Origin: Thermodesulfomicrobium sp. WS
GTDB taxonomy: Bacteria > Desulfobacterota > Desulfovibrionia > Desulfovibrionales > Desulfomicrobiaceae
DNA length: 64,000 nt
Assembly (NCBI RefSeq): GCF_027925145.1
Contig: NZ_AP027130.1
Coordinates: forward strand, 1,488,001-1,552,000
Direction of reading: 5' to 3'
This document shows positions 26,682-34,918 of this stretch, in pieces. The notes below the pieces were generated by a model. It saw only the letters and a program-made list of their open reading frames with translations, was not told the origin of the DNA and made no database searches. The translations under genes were made by a program, and so were the position numbers. Within the stretch, counting starts at the first letter, position 1; each line of letters opens with the position of its first letter.

Positions 26682-27605
26682 CTAGAACGAATAGCGGGTG
26701 AGCCAGGCGCCGTACTTGGGATTTTCTCCCCGCAGCACCTTGAAATAGGCATCCTGCAAGGCTGCGGTCACCGGCCCACGCTTGCCGGCGCCGATGACAC
26801 GGCGGTCCACCTCGCGAATCGGCGTGATCTCCGCCGCGGTGCCGGTGAAGAAGGCCTCGTCGGCGCTGTACAGGGCATCACGGGTAAAGCGCTCTTCCAC
26901 CACGGTGTAGCCCAAGTCTTCGGCCAAGAGCATGACCGACTCCCGGGTGATGCCCGCCAAAATCGCCCCTGGCGGCGGGGTCTTGAGGACACCGTCACGC
27001 ACGATGAAAATATTCTCGCCCGTGGCCTCACACACATACCCTTCGGTATCGAGCATGAGGGCCTCGTTATAGCCTTCGGCGATGGCCTCGCGCTTGGCCA
27101 GGATGGAATTGACGTAATTGCCGCAGGTCTTGGCCTTGGTCATCATCACGTTCACGTGATGGCGGGTGAAGGTGGAAGTCTTCACGCGGATTCCCTTTTC
27201 CAAGGCTTCGGCGCCCAGATACGCCCCCCACGGCCACACGGCGATGATGGTCTGCACAGGATTGTCCCCTGGGTACACCCCCATGACGCCGGTGCCGATG
27301 ATGCAAAGCGGCCGGATGTAGCCCTCGGCCAGGCGGTTGGCCTTGAGGGTCTCGACGATGGCGTCGCAGATCTGCGCTTCCGTGAAGGGGATGGCCATCT
27401 CGTTGATCTTGGCCGAATCGAAAAGCCGGCGCACATGCTCGCGCAGCCGAAACACTGCGGATCCGCCATCGGTGCACGTGTAGCAGCGGATCCCCTCAAA
27501 GACGCCCATGCCATAGTGCAGGGTATGGGTGAGCACGTGGACCTTGGCCTCATCCCACGGCACCAGCTCGCCATCAAACCAGATCGTTTCCGCTTTCTGA
27601 ACCAT
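26682..27605 (-). CDS. ilvE: branched-chain amino acid aminotransferase
   Basis: PLP-dependent class IV aminotransferase catalysing the last step of Leu/Ile/Val synthesis. It has 307 residues. Signatures are [20 protein letters not shown]-type opening (residues about 8-27), [27 protein letters not shown] and [10 protein letters not shown], then [15 protein letters not shown] 27605 has CGAGGAGG at good spacing. It ends just 48 bases before the next gene on the same strand. The der relic begins 115 bases upstream of its start. Confidence 0.96.
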   Translation of the reverse strand: MVQKAETIWFDGELVPWDEAKVHVLTHTLHYGMGVFEGIRCYTCTDGGSAVFRLREHVRRLFDSAKINEMAIPFTEAQICDAIVETLKANRLAEGYIRPLCIIGTGVMGVYPGDNPVQTIIAVWPWGAYLGAEALEKGIRVKTSTFTRHHVNVMMTKAKTCGNYVNSILAKREAIAEGYNEALMLDTEGYVCEATGENIFIVRDGVLKTPPPGAILAGITRESVMLLAEDLGYTVVEERFTRDALYSADEAFFTGTAAEITPIREVDRRVIGAGKRGPVTAALQDAYFKVLRGENPKYGAWLTRYSF

Positions 27606-27719
27606 CCGAAGCCTCCTCGGGTAGAAATCGCCCGGGCACCCATCTGCCCGTCGGGAAAGTCTGTCGTCTAGGGTAGAGGGCCTCCAGCGGTCAAGGGCGG
27701 GGGAGATGGCGCCCGCTGC

Positions 27720-27767
27720 CTACCGCCGCCGGCTTGTCTTGGAATCCTGCGGGTCGTGGCTGCTGCG
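27720..27767 (+). repeat. left copy of 48-base direct repeat (der 3' end)
   Basis: Perfectly identical, same orientation, to 32454-32501. The right copy is the last 16 codons of der including its stop. The two copies bound about 4.7 kb holding the coiled-coil, glycosyltransferase and methyltransferase genes. Similarity continues past the perfect core (GGCGTAC shared) with substitutions. Confidence 0.95.
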
Positions 27768-27900
27768 AGCAGCAGGCGTACCGCAAGTCTGCCCAAGCCA
27801 AGAAGTACTCCAAGCTCCCCAGCACCTGGGAGTTGCGGCGAACCTCTGCGCTGTCCACGCACCGCAAAGCGGGGACGGCACGAGCTGTGGACACCGTAAA
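27720..27900 (-). pseudogene. decayed fragment of der (GTPase gene) at the left end of the island
   Basis: On the minus strand this stretch encodes, in broken frames, two pieces of Der. One frame reads VDSAEVRRNSQVLGSLEYF, matching [19 protein letters not shown] of the intact Der (second G domain). Another frame reads [15 protein letters not shown] plus stop, identical to the end of the intact Der. About 500 bases of der between these pieces are missing. The last 48 bases are identical to the intact gene, the next ~35 are diverged, and the G-domain part is roughly 75-80% similar by eye. It is non-functional as it stands. Confidence 0.8.
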
Positions 27901-28016
27901 AGGGAATGGAGGTCCAAGTGGAGGTTTGACGCCCCAGTGCCAATGCACTATGCGTTTTTTTAATCATTACGGCGGCGACGAAGGCAACTCCGCAAAAAGC
28001 CAAGGAGGCACGGCCA

Positions 28017-28748
28017 ATGACCGAAGAGCGGCACACTCCAACATCCCCTCACGAGCTGACGCTTGATCCTAAGACCATTGATGTCTTGATTGCCAATATC
28101 ATTCCCACCTCAAAATATTTTGAGGTCCGGTTCGACAACCTGCAATACCAGGTCAATGAGATCAAAGAGGACATCAAAAACCTGGAAGACCGCATGGTCA
28201 AGCGCTTCGAGCAGGTGGACAAGCGTTTCGAGCAGGTGGACAAACGCTTCGAGCAAGTGGACAAGCGCTTCGAGCAAGTGGATGCGCAGTTCGTTGCTGT
28301 GCGGACGGAGATTAAAGATCTAGAAGACCGTATCAATAAGCGCTTCGAGCAGGTGGACAAGCGTTTCGAGCAGGTGGACAAACGCTTCGAGCAAGTGGAT
28401 GCGCAGTTCGTTGCTGTGCGGACGGAGATCAAAGATCTAGAAGACCGTATCAATAAGCGCTTCGAGCAGGTGGACAAACGCTTCGAGCAAGTGGGTGCGC
28501 AGTTTGTTGCTGTGCGGACGGAGATCAAAGATCTGGAAGACCGTATCAATAAGCGTTTCGAGCAGGTGGACAAACGCTTCGAGCAGCTGGATAGTAAGCT
28601 GGACAAGATCATCGAACGCATTGACCGTCGTATCGACGAGGGTTTGCGGGAAAACCGCAGTCAAATGATGCGCATGTTCACCTTTGCCATGACTTTTTCC
28701 GCCATTTCCATGATTGGACTCATCGGGAAGATGCTGCAACTTTTCTAA
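28017..28748 (+). CDS. coiled-coil protein with tandem heptad repeats and C-terminal membrane anchor
   Basis: A 243-residue protein with ATG after a good AAGGAGG. The N-terminal 60 residues are non-repetitive. Residues 62-192 are nested repeats of the heptad KRFEQVD, in blocks of 4, 3, 2 and 2, separated by three near-identical AQFVAVRTEIKDLEDRIN spacers. This predicts a long coiled coil. Residues about 220-241 are hydrophobic (FAMTFSAISMIGLIGKMLQLF), a likely membrane anchor. It resembles, in architecture only, small bacterial coiled-coil membrane proteins of unknown function. It is convergent with the glycosyltransferase gene. Repeat number probably varies between strains. Confidence 0.8.
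   Translation: MTEERHTPTSPHELTLDPKTIDVLIANIIPTSKYFEVRFDNLQYQVNEIKEDIKNLEDRMVKRFEQVDKRFEQVDKRFEQVDKRFEQVDAQFVAVRTEIKDLEDRINKRFEQVDKRFEQVDKRFEQVDAQFVAVRTEIKDLEDRINKRFEQVDKRFEQVGAQFVAVRTEIKDLEDRINKRFEQVDKRFEQLDSKLDKIIERIDRRIDEGLRENRSQMMRMFTFAMTFSAISMIGLIGKMLQLF
28200..28592 (+). repeat. nested tandem repeats (21-base heptad units within ~120-base units)
   Basis: In-frame repeats encode KRFEQVD heptads. The higher-order unit is several heptads plus a 54-base spacer (AQFVAVRTEIKDLEDRIN), present three times, with heptad counts falling 4-3-2-2 along the gene. Copies are nearly identical at DNA level, with only scattered third-position changes, which indicates recent expansion by slippage or unequal recombination. 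All changes in unit number keep the frame. Confidence 0.9.
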
Positions 28749-28763
28749 AACACCATGTGTTGT

Positions 28764-31100
28764 TTATTTTGAAAACCCTGCTCTCCAACCTGACGGCAGC
28801 TTTTCGCCCCGATCCGCGGCATCCAAGGCGGCGAGGAGAAACTCCTCCAACTGTCGGACAATCAGGGCGTCGGCAAAGAGCTTCTCCCGCGCCGCAAGGG
28901 CCGCCTGGCGGAAACGCTGCCGCCGGTGTGGATCGTTTGCCCAGGCCACGGTCACCTCGGCATATTCTTCCAGGCTGTTGGCCACCGGCACATCTATCAG
29001 TCCCATCTGTTGGTAGCCGCCGGCGACAATGCGTCCCCGCATAAAACGTCCCGGCCAGGTGACGATAGGCGTACCGTAATACATCGCTTCGTAAAAAGTG
29101 GTACCAGAACCAAAGTGCACCGTATCCAAAATGACATCAGAACGGGCCACAAGACCCATATAATCATTATGCTCTTGTCGAGGTAAAAATCGTGCTCTTC
29201 TATTGAGCATAGGAGCAGTGCACTGCCAACGGGAACGTAATCGATCCGTCCATTGCTCGGACATTCCTTCGATGAATACAAACTGTGCATTGTGGTCTCG
29301 TTTTGCAATTTCTTCCAAAACCTTGTCAAAATCAGGATGGTACTTGAATAAGTTTTGTGGACAAAAATATAGTGGACGATGATCATCAATCTGCCAATAG
29401 GAACGATCAGGAATTGAATCGGGAGCTACGATAAAAGCAAAATACGCCGGCAAATGATCGAGCAAAATCAGGCGCTCCGTGTAGTGATGTATGGCGTCAC
29501 ACGGCTCGATCACGTGTGAAGAGATGTAATAGTCAAGAGTATCGATTCCTGAAGTGCTCGCAATACCCCAGCTGGTGAATTGTACCGGCGCCAGACGGGC
29601 ACAGCCTAGGTATAAGTTTTTTTCTTCCGTAACATTCGGCAAGAACAGGGCATCGAGTGCCACCGCCGCCATTCGTTCCACTTGATGCGAATAGCCGGGG
29701 GGCAAATCCACCACCTGATCCGCCCACGTGTTGATTTTGGCGCGCAGGGGATCGTGTTTGGTTTGTGGGGTATGGATGACGAAGACCTCGAATCGGCTGC
29801 GGTCGATCTCGCGGATAAAGCCGCTGGTAAACTTGGCCACGGGGTGGTTACACAGGCCGTGGGAGCAGATGCCCAAGCGAATCCTGCGTCCCCGCGGCAT
29901 ACGCCACCGGCGGCAATGCGGGGCCGTGACATTGATCTGCGGTGCCTTGGCGCGAAATACGCGACACAGCGCCTCCATGAGCGGTCGGTCATCTTGTCCC
30001 TGGTACGGCAAACGAAAATAGTCGCCAACGACACTCTCTCCATCCAGCGTGCCCGTGGATCGCATGAGCTCTGCAATCCCTTGGGCAAATCGCTGTCTCC
30101 AGCGATCGATTTCCGCACGAGACTGGAAAACCCAGGGAAGAAGCAGCCAATATCGAAAGCGGTTCTCGAGGGTATCCGCTACCGCCAAGAGTTTTTCGAA
30201 GATGGCAGCAGCGTCCTCACAACGATCAACATTGCTCAAAGAAATACCGAGGAGTTGCAACACCTTTGGGGATTCTGGCGCCAATGCAAAGGCCTTTTGC
30301 GCATATTCCAGTGCAGCACCAATATCATATTGATCATTTGCAAGACAAGCGAGATTGATGAGCGGCACTTCATGCTTCGGGTTTATGGTATGGGCTCTGG
30401 TAAATGCATCTTTGGCTTGATCAAGACACATTAATTTGCGCAACATATTACCATAATTGTTCCATGCCACAAACGAATCTGGATCGATCGCTGTTGCCCC
30501 CTGAAGACTCTGCGCCGCCTGTTCCACATTGCCCGATTTATCTAAATAATCAGCGAGGATAATTCTGTAGCTGATATTTTCCGGATCCAATCGAATGCAA
30601 TTGCGTAGAGCTTCAATAGATCCGAAAATATCATTGTGTGCGTAGCGTAACTCAGCAAGATGCCTCCAGGCATCCACACTTTCTGGATTTTGACGACAGC
30701 ATTGCTCAGCACTGATAAGCGCTGCATCCCTTTGCTCTTGTATTCGTGCTTGCAGCTCTTCTACCGCGTCTCCGGAAAGTCCTCGATCCTGACCTTGGAC
30801 GAGCACTTTTTCTGCAGCATCCAGTTCACCACACTCCACCAGTGCTGCAATGAAGGAAATCCAATATTGGGCTACGTCAGGTCTCGCCTCCAAGGCAGTC
30901 TTGAGGTGTTGCAAGGCATCACGAGGAGTGCCTCTCTGCCGGGCCAACTGGCCTAGGTTATGCTGCGCATCGGGATGCGTGGGATTGATAGCAAGGATGG
31001 CGCGGTAGAGACGTTCGGCCTTGGCACGGCGACCCTTCCGATGCGCGGTGACAGCCGCCTCAAGGAGGCGCGCCTCTTGAGAGGCTGGCATACGGTTCAT
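28764..31100 (-). CDS. TPR-repeat GT41 (OGT/SPINDLY-like) glycosyltransferase
   Basis: A 778-residue protein. The N-terminal ~330 residues are TPR repeats (for example AERLYRAILAINPTHPDAQHN and IEALRNCIRLDPENISYR). The C-terminal part is an O-GlcNAc-transferase-like GT41 domain: RIRLGICSHGLCNHPVAKF, VQFTSWGIASTSGIDTLDYY, YFCPQNLFKYHPDFD, and LDTVHFGSGTTFYEAMYYGT. Such bacterial enzymes glycosylate Ser/Thr of surface proteins such as flagellins. ATG 31100 (MNRMPASQ) overlaps the methyltransferase stop (ATGA), so the two are coupled. Base composition looks mosaic: both ends GC-rich, the middle (about 29150-30900) clearly richer in A+T, suggesting transfer or recombination. Confidence 0.88.
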   Translation of the reverse strand: MNRMPASQEARLLEAAVTAHRKGRRAKAERLYRAILAINPTHPDAQHNLGQLARQRGTPRDALQHLKTALEARPDVAQYWISFIAALVECGELDAAEKVLVQGQDRGLSGDAVEELQARIQEQRDAALISAEQCCRQNPESVDAWRHLAELRYAHNDIFGSIEALRNCIRLDPENISYRIILADYLDKSGNVEQAAQSLQGATAIDPDSFVAWNNYGNMLRKLMCLDQAKDAFTRAHTINPKHEVPLINLACLANDQYDIGAALEYAQKAFALAPESPKVLQLLGISLSNVDRCEDAAAIFEKLLAVADTLENRFRYWLLLPWVFQSRAEIDRWRQRFAQGIAELMRSTGTLDGESVVGDYFRLPYQGQDDRPLMEALCRVFRAKAPQINVTAPHCRRWRMPRGRRIRLGICSHGLCNHPVAKFTSGFIREIDRSRFEVFVIHTPQTKHDPLRAKINTWADQVVDLPPGYSHQVERMAAVALDALFLPNVTEEKNLYLGCARLAPVQFTSWGIASTSGIDTLDYYISSHVIEPCDAIHHYTERLILLDHLPAYFAFIVAPDSIPDRSYWQIDDHRPLYFCPQNLFKYHPDFDKVLEEIAKRDHNAQFVFIEGMSEQWTDRLRSRWQCTAPMLNRRARFLPRQEHNDYMGLVARSDVILDTVHFGSGTTFYEAMYYGTPIVTWPGRFMRGRIVAGGYQQMGLIDVPVANSLEEYAEVTVAWANDPHRRQRFRQAALAAREKLFADALIVRQLEEFLLAALDAADRGEKLPSGWRAGFSK

Positions 31101-32215
31101 GACGGACAACCCTCCGGTCGGCACGGCACAGAGGTTTCGGTGCTCGGACGATAGGGATGCGGATCGCGAAGAAAATCGATGAGCCGACCCTCGTGCTCAA
31201 TGAGGATGCGGGAGGCAACAATACCTTCGCGCTCCATTTCCGCCAGGATGTCCCACGCCCGCCATTGGGTGGGAATAATGAGGACATCCACCGTCATTGT
31301 CTTGAGCACGTCGCGAAATTGAATACGCTGGCCAGTTCCCGGGACATACGTGCCCACTTTCTGAATGTCCGAATCCACCACCAAGGCAAACCGTTGGGCA
31401 TCGACATCGAAATGATGCATGAATGCTGCCGCCTTACCTGTTCCGCCCCAAATAGCCACTCGTGCCCCACTGCGCACGAGATCATCCAATTGCTGAGCAA
31501 TAGTAGTGCGCGCTGCCTGACTTTGCGCTGCAAAACACGCGGATGCTTGCGCCCGATCACGCAAGACTTCTGGCACCTGCAGGCGCACAACGCCAATCAA
31601 TACTTCGCCGTCGTAAGCGCGCTGGAGCTCCTCCACTTCACCGCAAGCGCCAAGGAGCTGAGAAAAAGACGAGGTGGTAAATTGCTGAGGGTGCTCGTAG
31701 AAGAGGTCAGCCAGACGACCAGTGGTCAGTACCCGATCAATGCAAGGCACTTCAATGAGCATGCGCACCGCATGGGGTACGGAATGCGCCGCCCAAGCCA
31801 TGCGGTGAAGAAACATTGCTGGTTCTTGGAAATGTTCCAGAACATGGCGCATAATGACGAGATGGGGCGCAAAGACGGGCACGTCCTGCCAGGGATCAAA
31901 GAGCCGACAGTGAAACGCAAAGTCGCCCGAGGCACTCCCGTTGGGGTCAAACCCGATGTAGCGGCCCGGCCAGCGTTGGGCCAAGGCATGGAGAAAATGC
32001 CCACACCCGCAACCGATCTCAATGACCGTGGGCTCTGGCGGGAGCTGCGCCAGGGTTGCCTCCACTAACCGGGCAATGTGGCGCTGCCAGCGCATACCGC
32101 TGTTGAACATGCGGTTAGGCTGCTCACTGTAGGGGATGGCGTCAGGAAAAAAGGCACGATTCCATACATGGCCGCATGCCGGGCAGCGCACGAAGTGCAA
32201 AGGAAGGCGCGCCAT
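31097..32215 (-). CDS. sugar C-methyltransferase-like SAM enzyme (N-terminus out of frame)
   Basis: The open frame gives 372 residues from ATG 32215. Features in order: one zinc-type CxxC (CPACGHVWN), a SAM-binding fold (VIEIGCGCGHFLHAL), HVLEHF, and a C-terminal domain with VAIWGGTGKAAAFMHHF, as in the zinc/methyltransferase/C-terminal three-part C-methyltransferases acting on NDP-sugars. Homologues have a second CxxC earlier. That CPVCG and FFDGG segment is encoded in the same frame upstream (about 32230-32310) but has no start codon in frame, because a (TG)12 repeat intervenes. As drawn, the protein would lack half the zinc domain. The gene lies just upstream of the GT41 gene. Confidence 0.75.
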   Translation of the reverse strand: MARLPLHFVRCPACGHVWNRAFFPDAIPYSEQPNRMFNSGMRWQRHIARLVEATLAQLPPEPTVIEIGCGCGHFLHALAQRWPGRYIGFDPNGSASGDFAFHCRLFDPWQDVPVFAPHLVIMRHVLEHFQEPAMFLHRMAWAAHSVPHAVRMLIEVPCIDRVLTTGRLADLFYEHPQQFTTSSFSQLLGACGEVEELQRAYDGEVLIGVVRLQVPEVLRDRAQASACFAAQSQAARTTIAQQLDDLVRSGARVAIWGGTGKAAAFMHHFDVDAQRFALVVDSDIQKVGTYVPGTGQRIQFRDVLKTMTVDVLIIPTQWRAWDILAEMEREGIVASRILIEHEGRLIDFLRDPHPYRPSTETSVPCRPEGCPS

Positions 32216-32381
32216 GTTTTGGGCGTCTTGGGCGCTCTTCGGCCATCCGAGCGTGGCCAGAGGGGCGGAACCACCGTCAAAAAACGGTGCTGCAAGGGGA
32301 TAGCCGCATACAGGGCAGGCAGAGGCCGTCAGCGGCTCGGAACATTCTGTGTGTGTGTGTGTGTGTGTGTGGAAGATGCAT
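32216..32381 (-). other. out-of-frame 5' coding extension of the methyltransferase (phase-OFF leader)
   Basis: Minus-strand frame continuous with the methyltransferase encodes ACPVCGYPLAAPFFDGG and PLATLGWP, normal for the N-terminal zinc domain. The nearest upstream ATG (32381, MHLP followed by HTHTHT from the repeat) is in a different frame and terminates at a TGA near 32280. Adding one CA unit (13) or losing two (10) would join this ATG to the methyltransferase frame. No strong ribosome-binding site precedes the ATG, a weakness of the model. Confidence 0.65.
32348..32371 (+). repeat. (TG)12 dinucleotide microsatellite
   Basis: Twelve perfect TG units (CA on the coding minus strand) lie between a candidate ATG and the body of the methyltransferase gene. 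Long dinucleotide runs in bacterial coding leaders are classic slipped-strand phase-variation switches. It is the only such run I saw in the window. Confidence 0.95.
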
Positions 32382-32453
32382 CACGGCTTTTTCATCTCGA
32401 TGAATAAGGTTCAAAACCATCGCCTATGAATTGCGATAGCGGCCTCAATGTCT

Positions 32454-32501
32454 CTACCGCCGCCGGCTTGTCTTGGAATCCTGCGGGTCGTGGCTGCTGC
32501 G
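32454..32501 (+). repeat. right copy of 48-base direct repeat (der 3' end)
   Basis: Identical to 27720-27767 and in the same orientation. On the minus strand it is the final 15 codons plus TAG stop of the intact der gene, so recombination at this repeat would leave der complete. Confidence 0.95.
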
Positions 32502-33800
32502 CAGGACCAGGCGTACTGGGGTCTTGTCCAGGCCAAAGGCCTTGCGCAGCTGGTTTTCCAGAAAGCGCATGTAGCTTTGGCGAAAGACGGCCGGGTCGTT
32601 GACGAAGAACACGAAGGTCGGGGGCACGGTCTTGGCCTGGGTCATGTAATAGATCTTGCCCCGGCGGCCGCCCACCACCGGCGGTTGCTGGCGCTCGGTG
32701 GCGAAGCGCACGAAGCGGTTGAGCTCTCCGGTCGGCACCCGCACCTGGCTTTGGGCGTGTACCTGCTCGGCCAAGGGGAGCAGGCCGCCCAGCCCCGCCT
32801 TGGTCACGGTGGAGGCAAAGAGCAGCGGTGCGTGGCTGAGAAAGGCAAAGGTCTCCTGCACTGTCCGGCGCATCCGTTCTCCTTCTCCTCGGGCCAGGAG
32901 GTCGATTTTATTGCCCACCAGGATAAAGGGGATCTTTTCCTGCTCCAAAAACGCGGCCAGACGTTTGTCCTGCGCCACCACGCCAAAGGCCGCGTCCACC
33001 ACCATGAGCGTCACGTCCGCGCTCTTGGCGGCCTGCATGGAGCGCAACACCGAGAAGTACTCCAAACTCTCCTGCACCCGGGACTTGCGGCGAATCCCCG
33101 CGGTATCCACGAACACGTAGCGCCTGCCGTCGCGCACGAGCTCCACGTCCACGGCGTCGCGGGTGGTGCCCGCCAAGGGGCTCACGATGAGGCGTTTTTG
33201 CCCCACCAGGGCATTGACCAGTGAGGACTTGCCCACATTGGGCCGACCCACCACCGCCAGACGCAAACCGGGCTCGTGTTCCTCTTCCACGGGCGCTGTG
33301 GCCGGGAGCATCGCTTCCACGGCTTCCCGCAATGCGGGGACCCCGTGGCCGTGGGCGGCGGACACCCCCACCACCGGAAAGCCCAAGGCATGGAATTCCG
33401 AGCACAAGACCGCCTCGCGCTCCGGGCTGTCCACCTTGTTGGCCACCACGAGCACCGGTTTGCCGCTTTGGCGCAAAAACCCAGCCACGGCCTCGTCATG
33501 GGGGTGCAAACCTTCCCGGCCGTCGGTCACCAGGATGACCACATGGGCTTCCGCCATGGCCTCCCGCGCCTGGGCAAAGACGTCCTGGGCCAAGGGGTCA
33601 TCGGAATCCATGAGGATGCCGCCGGTATCCACCAGAATGCTGGTGCTCTCCTCCCAACGCACCTCGCGCCAGATGCTGTCGCGCGTCACCCCTGGTTCAT
33701 CGTGGGTGATGGAGACGCGCTCGCCCACCAAGCGGTTGAACAAGGTGGATTTGCCCACATTGGGGCGGCCCACCAAGGCGACAAGCGGCAGATGCTTCAT
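32454..33800 (-). CDS. der: ribosome-assembly GTPase Der (EngA)
   Basis: Tandem-GTPase needed for 50S ribosome assembly. It has 448 residues, with two G domains each starting GRPNVGKS (about residues 11 and 208), DTGGI and DTAGIRRKS as G3 motifs, NKVD and NKID as G4, then the C-terminal KH-like domain ending [19 protein letters not shown]. The last 16 codons including the stop are duplicated at 27720-27767. ATG 33800 overlaps the mtnA stop by 4 bases. Confidence 0.97.
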   Translation of the reverse strand: MKHLPLVALVGRPNVGKSTLFNRLVGERVSITHDEPGVTRDSIWREVRWEESTSILVDTGGILMDSDDPLAQDVFAQAREAMAEAHVVILVTDGREGLHPHDEAVAGFLRQSGKPVLVVANKVDSPEREAVLCSEFHALGFPVVGVSAAHGHGVPALREAVEAMLPATAPVEEEHEPGLRLAVVGRPNVGKSSLVNALVGQKRLIVSPLAGTTRDAVDVELVRDGRRYVFVDTAGIRRKSRVQESLEYFSVLRSMQAAKSADVTLMVVDAAFGVVAQDKRLAAFLEQEKIPFILVGNKIDLLARGEGERMRRTVQETFAFLSHAPLLFASTVTKAGLGGLLPLAEQVHAQSQVRVPTGELNRFVRFATERQQPPVVGGRRGKIYYMTQAKTVPPTFVFFVNDPAVFRQSYMRFLENQLRKAFGLDKTPVRLVLRSSHDPQDSKTSRRR

Positions 33801-34834
33801 ACCCGACCCCCCAAAACCTGGGCGATGGTGGCGGCTGTGGGCGGCTGCAGCACCGCCCGCTCCGTGATGATGGCGGAGATGAGTTCTGCGGGCGTCACAT
33901 CGAAGGCGGGATTGCGCGCCCCAACCCCTTCAGGGGCCAGGCGGCTGCCGCAAGGGTGGGTGACTTCTTCCGCAGCCCGTTCTTCGATGGGGATGTGCGC
34001 GCCGCTCGCAATGGAGAGATCAAAGGTCGAATGCGGGGCCGCCACGTAAAAGGGAACGCCAAAGTGCCGCGCCAGAACCGCCAATCCCAACGTGCCGATC
34101 TTGTTGGCCGTATCCCCATTGGCGGCAATACGGTCCGCACCCACGATGACGGCGTCCACTTCCCCCCGGGCCATCATGGAGGCCGCAGCGCCTTCGCAGA
34201 TGACCTCCACCGGGATGCCGTCACGGGCCAGTTCATAGGCCGTCAGTCGCGCCCCCTGCCACAAGGGCCTTGTCTCATCGGCCAGCACGCGAATGTCTTT
34301 GCCCATCTCGCGCGCTGCCCGGATCACCCCCAAGGCCGTGCCATAGCCGCCCGTGGCCAGGGCGCCAGCGTTGCAATGGGTAAGCACCGTACCTTTCTGG
34401 GGCAACAGCGCGGCCCCCAACCGCCCCATGGCGCGGCACATGGCCACGTCTTCGTCGTGAATGGCCCGGGCCTCGTCCAAGGCCGCAAGGGCGGCTGCCG
34501 CTGGGTCTGGGGCCTTGGCAATCCGCGCCGCCACGCGCCCGACGGCCCAGGAGAGATTCACCGCCGTGGGACGGGCCTGGGCGAGATCAGCGAGCAGCGC
34601 CTCCACCGCGGTGCGCCACGAGGCATGGGCACTCACCTCCCGGCATGCCAAAGCGCACCCATAGGCCGCAGCCACGCCGATGGCCGGAGCGCCGCGCACC
34701 ACCATGGGTCGGATGGCGGCGACCACGTCGGCCACGGTGCGGCACTCCACCCAGGTCTCCTCCCAGGGCAGACGGCGCTGATCCAACAGCTGGAGCGTCC
34801 ACCTGGACGGATCAAAAACGATATGTGCTTGCAT
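33797..34834 (-). CDS. mtnA: S-methyl-5-thioribose-1-phosphate isomerase
   Basis: A 345-residue eIF2B-like isomerase of the methionine salvage pathway. MtnA signatures are [33 protein letters not shown] with the catalytic Cys, and [23 protein letters not shown] with the catalytic Asp. ATG 34834 (MQAHIVF) follows GAGGAATCGC; the frame extends upstream without such support. It overlaps der by 4 bases. The 84 bases upstream hold no recognisable gene. Confidence 0.93.
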   Translation of the reverse strand: MQAHIVFDPSRWTLQLLDQRRLPWEETWVECRTVADVVAAIRPMVVRGAPAIGVAAAYGCALACREVSAHASWRTAVEALLADLAQARPTAVNLSWAVGRVAARIAKAPDPAAAALAALDEARAIHDEDVAMCRAMGRLGAALLPQKGTVLTHCNAGALATGGYGTALGVIRAAREMGKDIRVLADETRPLWQGARLTAYELARDGIPVEVICEGAAASMMARGEVDAVIVGADRIAANGDTANKIGTLGLAVLARHFGVPFYVAAPHSTFDLSIASGAHIPIEERAAEEVTHPCGSRLAPEGVGARNPAFDVTPAELISAIITERAVLQPPTAATIAQVLGGRV

Positions 34835-34918
34835 GCGATTCCTCGCTCCACAAAAGTGGTGGGCCATGCTTGGCATGACCCACCACCGCTACCTGGCCTC
34901 CCCACCCCTTGGCAACCC

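Larger units (their letters stand above)
27606..28016. other. non-coding stretch between ilvE and the coiled-coil gene
   Basis: This 411-base interval has no intact gene. It holds the short ilvE leader (27606-27719), the 48-base direct repeat and decayed der fragment (27720-27900), and the leader of the plus-strand coiled-coil gene with AAGGAGG ending about 8 bases before 28017. Short ORFs here end in the same residues as Der and are explained by the fragment. Confidence 0.7.

Noticed and set aside
27720-27917. A 65-residue minus-strand ORF ending like Der
   Set aside because: It is a shadow of the der relic; the Der-like pieces are in different frames and no ribosome-binding site or start fits.
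28049-28621. Long minus-strand ORF with repeats of TCSKRLS
   Set aside because: It is the antisense shadow of the heptad-repeat gene; the plus strand has the good ribosome-binding site and a sensible coiled-coil product.
27720-32501. Prophage or integrative element with integrase
   Set aside because: The flanking repeats suggest it, but no integrase, transposase, phage structural or conjugation gene is encoded between them.
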